A stretch of DNA of 64,000 nt, from NCBI GenBank assembly GCA_001936135.1, contig CP012821.1, positions 62,001 through 126,000 of the forward strand, given 5' to 3'. Shown piece by piece: positions 58,413 through 64,000 of the stretch. The notes under the pieces were generated by a model. That model saw nothing but the letters and a program-made list of their open reading frames with translations. It was not told where the DNA came from and did not search any database. The translations under genes and the position numbers were made by a program. This DNA is from Saccharomycopsis fibuligera x Saccharomycopsis cf. fibuligera. Taxonomy: Eukaryota; Ascomycota; Saccharomycetes; Ascoideales; Saccharomycopsidaceae. Position 1 is the first letter of the stretch, and every line of letters starts with the position of its first letter.

Positions 58413-60416
58413 ATGTTTTTGGCACGCAAGGGCAGTCCCCTTCTCCTTCTTGTTCTCCTTCTCGCAGCGGACGCGCTGGCCGCCCTCATCCCTGGCCAGG
58501 TCGTCTTGGACAGCAAGGGCAGCCGCAGCAATCCTCGCAGCGGCGCCAGCGGCGCCAGCGGCGCCAGCGGCGCCAGCAGCAGGCACGGTTGTGATCCAGA
58601 CTTCCCAACGAACATAGGCTACGTGGGCACCACCGCCACTGGCGCCGCTCCGTTTCTTGCTCAGACTGATCCCGTCGCGCAGGCCACCGCCGGCGCCCCG
58701 TCCGCTCCAGACAGGAGCAAGGACCAGCAGTACCAGCTTCCGCAACCTATAGAAACCGGCGGGCAGAGCTTCGACCACGACCCGTGGCTCGACGACCCGA
58801 TAGAACGCTACTTTGGCACCATCGCGCCTTACTCCATTGCTAACGGCCATTCAGCTGTGAGGGCGGGCAAAAGCAAAAACAGAGCCAGAGATAATGTTGA
58901 GGATTGGGGCGTCTATGAATTCGCATTGCCTCCGCAGTGTCGCATAAAGCAAGTCCATCTACTTTCGAGGCACGGCTCTCGTTATCCGGTCTCGTTGCAG
59001 CGCTCGCTGACAATAGCCAAACTTAAGCGCGCCAAGGGTCAGAACTTGCTAGCCAACGCCACCGGCGCGTTGCAGTTCTTAAGGAGCTGGGAATATACTC
59101 AGGGCGTGGGGATGTTGACCAAGTTGGGACAGCTGCAGCTTTTCGAAAAGGGCGTTAATCTATTTTTCCGGTATGGCGGGCTATTCAACTTTGAGGAGTT
59201 TGACCATGGCCATGACGGCGGCGGAAAGGCGAAGAAGAGCGCGAAGCTTGTGGCCCGGACAACTACGCAGAGCAGAATGACCCAGTCCGCAATGTACTTC
59301 TTGTCTGGCTTTTTTGGCTTAGAATGGCAGCGGTATGTAAACTTGGAATTGCAGATTGAGCACCGCGGATTCAACACAACTTTGGCTCCATTCAACTCGT
59401 GTCCAAGGCTCTGGAGGAAAGCTAGTGAGAACACTCGCAGTGTCGACGATAGCTCAGCAAAAGAGGAGGGTGAAGCCTACGATACTACTGGCATCAGTGA
59501 AGACCAATTATCGACGCCGCTGGAAATCTCTACTTTTGTGGAGTCATACCTCCAAGACGCTGTCCTCCGGATCAACAAGCTTCTCGGCCTTAATACCAGC
59601 GATCCCAGCTCGTTCCGATTAACTGCTCGTGATTTGTTCCGCTTCCAAGAAGTCTGCACGTATGAACTAAATAACCTTGGGTTTTCCCATTTCTGTCCAC
59701 TTTTCTCGCAAAGGGAGTGGCAAATGTACGGTTATGTCCACGATTGGAACTCGTATAACCGGCTACTGTTTCCCAACGATAAAATCAGCAAAGCTTTAGG
59801 AATAGGATGGTGTGAAGAGTTGCGCAGCCGTTTAACTGGCACTCCTTTTGATTCAGGACGGCAAGCGTCGCAGAACTCGACTTTGAACAATGGAAAGTGG
59901 TTTCCGTTGGATCAGGCGTTTTATTTTGATTTCAGCCATGACACTACAATTGCAAATATATTGCATACGTTGGGGATCGGGGAACAGTTCAGGACGAATT
60001 TTACCAAGGAGGGGCCATTTTCATCTTCAAGCAAAAGTAACCGCAACAGTAATGAAAAAAATGTTTCAGATAAAGAAGGCGGTGACAACGGAGTAGTGAA
60101 AGAGGAGTGGAATTTTCAGCTATCTAAAATCATCCCGTTTGCAGCCCAGCTAGTGATCGAAGTTATCGAGTGTGATTCTGCTGTACCATCTGACCGATCC
60201 TCAACTTCTGTAAACTTAAACTCTACAGACGACACCAGCACCACTAAATACATCCACATGTTACTCAATGATCACACCATTTCGCTATCACGAAATTTAC
60301 CTAATTTTTGCTCTCATAGAGTAGATGGGTGGTGCGAATTGGAAAATTTTGTGGAACATTTGGAGCTGCTTTGGGACGTTGTTGGGTATGATGAGGTTTG
60401 TTACGGGGACCACTAG
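58413..60416 (+). CDS. Secreted histidine acid phosphatase (PHO5/phytase family)
   Basis: A 667-residue protein from the ATG at 58413. A Leu-rich signal peptide ends near ADALAALIPG. A Gly-Ala-Ser repeat follows (residues about 40-55, a coding 9-bp repeat). The catalytic RHGSRYP lies at residues 186-192 and the proton-donor HD pair at 509-510 (FSHDTT). The family is about 460 residues, so this one carries an enlarged head and a Ser/Asn/Lys-rich insert near 540-570. Such enzymes are extracellular or cell-wall phosphatases that supply phosphate and are usually PHO-regulated. Base composition shifts inside the gene: the first third is GC-rich and the last third AT-rich like the neighbourhood. 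Several N-glycosylation sites (NxS/T) are visible. Confidence 0.9.
   Translation: MFLARKGSPLLLLVLLLAADALAALIPGQVVLDSKGSRSNPRSGASGASGASGASSRHGCDPDFPTNIGYVGTTATGAAPFLAQTDPVAQATAGAPSAPDRSKDQQYQLPQPIETGGQSFDHDPWLDDPIERYFGTIAPYSIANGHSAVRAGKSKNRARDNVEDWGVYEFALPPQCRIKQVHLLSRHGSRYPVSLQRSLTIAKLKRAKGQNLLANATGALQFLRSWEYTQGVGMLTKLGQLQLFEKGVNLFFRYGGLFNFEEFDHGHDGGGKAKKSAKLVARTTTQSRMTQSAMYFLSGFFGLEWQRYVNLELQIEHRGFNTTLAPFNSCPRLWRKASENTRSVDDSSAKEEGEAYDTTGISEDQLSTPLEISTFVESYLQDAVLRINKLLGLNTSDPSSFRLTARDLFRFQEVCTYELNNLGFSHFCPLFSQREWQMYGYVHDWNSYNRLLFPNDKISKALGIGWCEELRSRLTGTPFDSGRQASQNSTLNNGKWFPLDQAFYFDFSHDTTIANILHTLGIGEQFRTNFTKEGPFSSSSKSNRNSNEKNVSDKEGGDNGVVKEEWNFQLSKIIPFAAQLVIEVIECDSAVPSDRSSTSVNLNSTDDTSTTKYIHMLLNDHTISLSRNLPNFCSHRVDGWCELENFVEHLELLWDVVGYDEVCYGDH
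58547..58577 (+). repeat. 9-bp coding repeat (GAS)n in the acid phosphatase
   Basis: About four copies of GGCGCCAGC coding Gly-Ala-Ser, next to the signal peptide. Confidence 0.9.
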
Positions 60417-61339
60417 ACGAAATTCTTTACGTTTGCATGGTTTTCAAAGAACAAAACACTTTGTTTTTGTATCTTTTCTCTTTTTTTTTTTTTCATTTTT
60501 TTTTGTTTCTCTTTCACTTTATGCCATAATGTTGATTACTGTGTATCGACATAGGGACCGCATTGCTTTGGTATCATTATGTCTTTTTCAAAAATAGAAG
60601 TACTTTTTTGTTTATCTATTTATTCTTCTTTCTTCCGTTTTTCCCTTTGCTTACAGCTAAATTCTCAATATCAAAAGTCGCGAAAAATCATGAGTAGGTA
60701 TGCTAATTTGATGATAGCTTAGACGTTGCTACGGAGGTACTGTGATATTGAAATTCAAGTTAAGCAAACTTTGCTGTGCTTTGTATTGTTACGCTTCAAT
60801 AGAGAAAATAGAATGTTTGACTAATCGGCTGTTCGATTATTCTATTTTTTAGATAAGTTTCTAAGTCATTCCAGCTCAAATGCTTTAAAACTCAGCGTTT
60901 CTATGTTTGTTTGTTTGTTTTTCGTTAATTCTTGGTTCAGTCGTTTTCATAGACTATATAGACTATTCGCCAATAATTACACAACCATCATCCTCATTTT
61001 CAACACTCCACTGTATAAATCGTACTTCGAATCATTAATAAGGATCTTGTTTGTTTGCTTTAATGTCACAATGTCTATTACTCCCAGCTGTAGTACAGCG
61101 GTTGTCAACGTAGACATTAAGAGTGCCGGGCAACCCGCCGGCTTTCTCAAATCTAGTTCCTCTCCGCCAACGTAGTTCACTACATCGCAGCGACTGCAAT
61201 CGATAAAATATAGCAGTCAGATAGCCATCGTCATCATTTCCCATCTACGTTTCCATCCCATTGAAACGTTGTCACTTTCCTCGTCTCATCTTTGATTTTC
61301 AATTCATCCTGCACCTACGCAACGTAACAAAACGCAACA
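60417..61339. other. Intergenic region before VOA1
   Basis: T-rich 3' region followed by the VOA1 promoter. A GTCATTCCAGCTCAA core near 60866 recalls the dispersed repeat at 20651 and 26065. A 34-codon frame at 61071-61175 could be an upstream ORF of VOA1 or chance. Confidence 0.4.
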
Positions 61340-62287
61340 ATGAAGATCCTTCAAGCGTTTGCCTTCAGCGGTCTCATGGTCACTTTCGCCGCTGCTTTCA
61401 GCAACACCGGCCCAGTTTATGCTTCAATTAACCAAGACAATGATCAAGATCAAACCAAATTCCAGCTATCCCGTTACATGGATGCTGATTCACTCAAAGC
61501 AAAACTTTCTAGTTTGCAAAAACCAACCAAAATTTTCCAGCTCAGCAAAGAGTTGTTCGATGAGGTGTCCAAGGAAGCCGTTTTCCAACAGTTCAAGCGA
61601 AAGGTGCCTGCTACTAGCATCAGTGACAAGGTCCGTTATGATGTTAACAAAGCTGAAGAAAATGAAATAACAGGATTTAAACAAGTGTTAGCTAGTCAAC
61701 TCGGCAAGCAGACTACTGCCACTGCTTGTGACGACAATGTCATAATTAAGGGATTTCAAAGCAGTAGTGAGTTCATTTCTCTTTTACAAAAAATCATCAA
61801 TGGTGACAAGTATTCAGGCACCAACATTGTGGTGCAGTTTGTTCCAACCAATGATTGCGAAAACCAATCGAGTATGAAAGGTAAAGATCTTTTACAAAAT
61901 GCTAGAAGAGACTTGTCCTCAGAACAAATTGAACAAGATTCCGCTAAGCTTGTTGATGAAATTAATGACACTTTCGATAAACTCGTTGCTGAAGCAGAGT
62001 TAGAAGGAGGCTACATGACAATCCAAGATCACGAATCATCCGACAACAATAATACTGCTGATTCAGTCAATGCTAATACTAACGCTGGCGGTTTCAAAGA
62101 AATTAAAGTTTCCAACGGTAGTTTGTTTGAAACTTATCAATTCTTCAGCAGTGGAATCTTGAGCGCTACTATTGTTTCATTGTTCCTTGTTTATGTGTTG
62201 ATTCAAGGTCTTTCGTGGGTTGCTTCTTTGCAAGTCAGTTATAGAGCTTTAGAAAGACCAATTGATGGCAACAAGAAGAACAAATGA
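61340..62287 (+). CDS. VOA1: VOA1-like V-ATPase assembly factor (BIG1/ATP6AP1 family)
   Basis: A 315-residue protein with a signal peptide (about 1-20), a lumenal domain, and one membrane span near residues 268-290 in the family context TYQFFSSGILSATIVSLFLV and LSWVASLQVSYRALE. It ends in NKKNK, a KKxx-type ER retrieval signal (KKNK), as does yeast Voa1. Voa1 helps assemble the V-ATPase Vo ring in the ER. BIG1 is a relative with the same C-terminal block, but the ending and length favour VOA1. Confidence 0.82.
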   Translation: MKILQAFAFSGLMVTFAAAFSNTGPVYASINQDNDQDQTKFQLSRYMDADSLKAKLSSLQKPTKIFQLSKELFDEVSKEAVFQQFKRKVPATSISDKVRYDVNKAEENEITGFKQVLASQLGKQTTATACDDNVIIKGFQSSSEFISLLQKIINGDKYSGTNIVVQFVPTNDCENQSSMKGKDLLQNARRDLSSEQIEQDSAKLVDEINDTFDKLVAEAELEGGYMTIQDHESSDNNNTADSVNANTNAGGFKEIKVSNGSLFETYQFFSSGILSATIVSLFLVYVLIQGLSWVASLQVSYRALERPIDGNKKNK

Positions 62288-62801
62288 TTGAGTTAGTGAG
62301 CTAATTAGGTAGCGTAGCGTATTATGGTGAGTTTTATACGACATTGAAAGATAAAAAGGCAGTGACATGTTCTCGCCTTTATGGGTTATTATTCTTTGTT
62401 TTCTCCCTTTTTTTTTCTATTTTTTTATTACTATTTTTTTCCTTCGTTGTTGTTTTTCATTTTTAAACAATTTTTTTGATTAGTTTTACTATTGTGATCA
62501 ATTTTAATACATGCGTTTTTTACATTTACTTAGCTATGAGCTTTTTGCCAATGTAAAAGGCGTGCAGAAAACAATGATAAATTTACTCAGTTGAACACGA
62601 TTAATGGATTTAACAAATACATTTATGACTTCAAAGCCCAGCACAGCTTAGCTATAAAAGATAAAACATTGGGTTCAGCAGTTTTTTTCTAAAACTATTT
62701 GCAAAACTTACATCAACTTATTTTTACAGGCCTGATAGTACGAAAAAATAAAAAAGAAAAATAAATAAAAAGATTGTTCTTAGAGTGGGTTAGCAAAAAA
62801 A
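62288..62801. other. Region between VOA1 and tRNA-Val
   Basis: T-rich and AT-rich sequence with no recognised gene; the A run at 62793-62800 is the Pol III stop of the minus-strand tRNA. Confidence 0.4.
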
Positions 62802-62875
62802 TGATTTCGCCCAGGATCGAACTGGGGACGTTCTGCGTGTTAAGCAGATGCCATAACCAACTAGACCACGAAACC
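62802..62875 (-). tRNA. tRNA-Val (anticodon AAC)
   Basis: A 74-base cloverleaf on the minus strand. It starts GGTTTCG and ends CGAAATCA; the anticodon AAC lies in loop TTAACAC between TCTGC and GCAGA; the T arm is CCCAG-TTCGATC-CTGGG. It nearly equals S. cerevisiae tRNA-Val(AAC). There is no intron. Confidence 0.97.
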
Positions 62876-62904
62876 ATATCGGTCTTGTTACGAACATTTT
62901 CCTT

Positions 62905-63105
62905 TGTTGTGTTCACAACCGTCAGAAGGATCCTTCAAATTGTCGAAAATCTTGTATAAAGGTCGGTGAAGTGTTCCTTTTAACTTGTGTATATAGCTAT
63001 GGGCGGAATAAATGATAAGCCGATATACCCATAGATAACGATAATAACCGTAACAAACGTGTTTAAAATACTTAGTAGAGAACTAACCCTCTTTTAAACA
63101 CAACA
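62905..63105 (+). mobile_element. Solo LTR, family B, copy B1
   Basis: 201 bp bounded by TGTTGTG and its exact inverse CACAACA, the classic LTR ends. It starts 29 bp upstream of the tRNA-Val 5' end. A TATAAA lies inside near 62952. No internal element is left and no target duplication is evident, so it is an old solo LTR. Orientation is undetermined because the ends are palindromic. Confidence 0.65.
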
Positions 63106-63201
63106 GGTCTTCTGAGTGACACTTTTCTTTACTGTGTTCGTATTTCTGATCAGTCTGTGATCACAACAGTTGAGATAAGTAGCACCATTAGTGAGGAACA
63201 A

Positions 63202-63458
63202 TGAGTTCTAGACCAACAAAACTGAATACAGTTAACCAACATTTATTACTGAATAACTTCAGGGATCTTTTATATTGGTGCAAGATACACGTATTTACTA
63301 CTATTAATCGCGAATCAATAACATGTTTTGTATTCAGTCTGATTATTATTTAAAGAGGGTCTAACCCAATATTTTTATATATTTATTATTAGTTAGTTAT
63401 ATTTGAAATACAAGGCTTTTACCTCTAAAAACATGAACCCTGAGATGTCAGTATTCCG
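63202..63458 (-). mobile_element. Solo LTR, family A, copy A2
   Basis: About 257 bp, ~95% alike to copy A1 at 26213-26474 and in the same orientation. It looks nearly whole, with its outer edge grading into the family B piece that follows. A relatively young fossil. Confidence 0.75.
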
Positions 63459-63472
63459 AAAATTAGTGGTTG

Positions 63473-63565
63473 TCGAAGATTTTGTATAAATGTCGGCGAT
63501 GCGCTCCTTTTAATTTGTATATATAAGGTTTGGCGGAATAAAGGAAAAACCAAAATACCCACCTA
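63473..63565 (+). mobile_element. Partial LTR, family B, copy B2
   Basis: Shares GTCGAAGATTTTGTATAAA, CTCCTTTTAA and GGCGGAATAAA in order with copy B1 (62938-63035). It is only a middle part, lying between two family A LTRs. Older than A2, from its divergence. Confidence 0.55.
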
Positions 63566-63573
63566 ATCATTCA

Positions 63574-63771
63574 TTACGGAATGCTGATATCTCAGGGTTC
63601 ATGGTTATTGGCTGTAAAAGCCTTGTATTTCTAAAAACTAAATAATAATAAATATATAACAATATTGGGTTGAGCCATTTATAAATAATAATCAGACTGA
63701 ATGAAACACATTAAGGTTGAACTATAAATAGTAGTGAAAGTACGTTCTGTACTTTGTTGTTTCAGAACTCA
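63574..63771 (+). mobile_element. Solo LTR, family A, copy A3, opposite orientation
   Basis: Begins ACGGAATGCTGATATCTCAG and ends TTTCAGAACTCA. It is a shorter and more diverged family A copy, pointing the other way from A2, so A2 and A3 form a loose palindrome around B2. An older fossil. Confidence 0.65.
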
Positions 63772-64000
63772 ATATTCGCCATTAAACAAGATCATTACGC
63801 GACTGTATCTTCTGATCTTATTGTTCTAGAAATTAGTGTTTGTCAAAACAAAAAGTCAAACTTCAAGAGTTATGATGGTAAAGCAATAATAATTTATAAT
63901 GCTGGGAGGCAATGGTGATTGCTTACAGTTGAGATCCTAAGCAGTGAAATTTAAAGGAAAAAGGAAATGAACTTGGATGGACTGATTGTGGTAGACTTGG
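63772..64000. other. Window end, unassigned
   Basis: No gene is recognised. A TTCTAGAAATTAGTGTTTGTC string near 63828 resembles the A2/B2 junction and may be another repeat fragment. Confidence 0.3.

Noticed and set aside
60903-61175. 90-codon ORF before VOA1
   Set aside because: Mostly hydrophobic filler from T-rich DNA; only the last 34 codons might be an upstream ORF, and nothing supports it further.
63202-63771. Possible complete retrotransposon between LTR copies A2 and A3
   Set aside because: The two LTRs are inverted relative to each other and only about 115 bp apart, with no internal coding region.

Overview
This window is nuclear DNA from a budding yeast (Saccharomycotina), most likely of the CUG-Ser clade (Candida/Debaryomyces relatives). 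Its genes are compact. Five carry a single short intron with a TACTAAC-type branch point only 12-15 nt from the 3' splice site. tRNA genes have solo LTRs nearby, and the protein set is typical of yeast (TAF12, RTT103, TRS65, COX16, MBF1, homocitrate synthase). The CUG-Ser assignment is an inference: two GC-rich genes at 56.7-58.2 kb use CTC, CTT and TTG for leucine but never CTG, and the few CTG codons of the peptide transporter fall at positions that are not hydrophobic in the family. If it is right, L at CTG codons in conceptual translations should be read as Ser.

Layout. 0-7.4 kb: 3' end of EDC3, a WD40-like protein, a 1.6-kb gene-poor stretch and a MNN4-like Golgi protein. 7.4-9.3 kb: tRNA-Ala with an LTR relic. 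9.3-20 kb: a spliced LOG-family enzyme, an alternative NADH dehydrogenase, a PES4/MIP6-like four-RRM protein with polyQ, a spliced YSC84/LSB3 and a DUF1776 protein. 20-30 kb: tRNA-Gly, spliced ATP17, TAF12, a solo LTR beside tRNA-Asp, and TYW1. 30-38 kb: a PTR2-type peptide transporter, RTT103, then COX16 and MRPS35, whose shared promoter is split by a 1.1-kb element with ~180-bp inverted repeats; then MBF1. 38-52 kb: TRS65, an OCRL-like 5-phosphatase, an unrecognised protein, homocitrate synthase, an RBM42-like RRM protein and a Bax-inhibitor family protein. 53-60 kb: a tail-to-tail AIM6 pair in which one copy has lost its catalytic residues and gained a secreted His-rich head, a DUF2470 membrane protein, a spliced small RRM protein and a histidine acid phosphatase, much of it unusually GC-rich. 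61-64 kb: VOA1, tRNA-Val and a cluster of nested LTR fossils.

Shared themes. Mitochondrial function is frequent (NDE, ATP17, COX16, MRPS35, perhaps the LOG enzyme), and CACGTG or CCAAT boxes lie upstream of some of these genes. Secretory and vacuolar functions form a second group (MNN4-like, TRS65, OCRL-like, VOA1, acid phosphatase, AIM6 pair). No operon-like or defence-like cluster is visible. The most unusual items are the His-rich pseudo-enzyme, the long inverted-repeat element and the MNN4-like protein with a degraded LicD motif.
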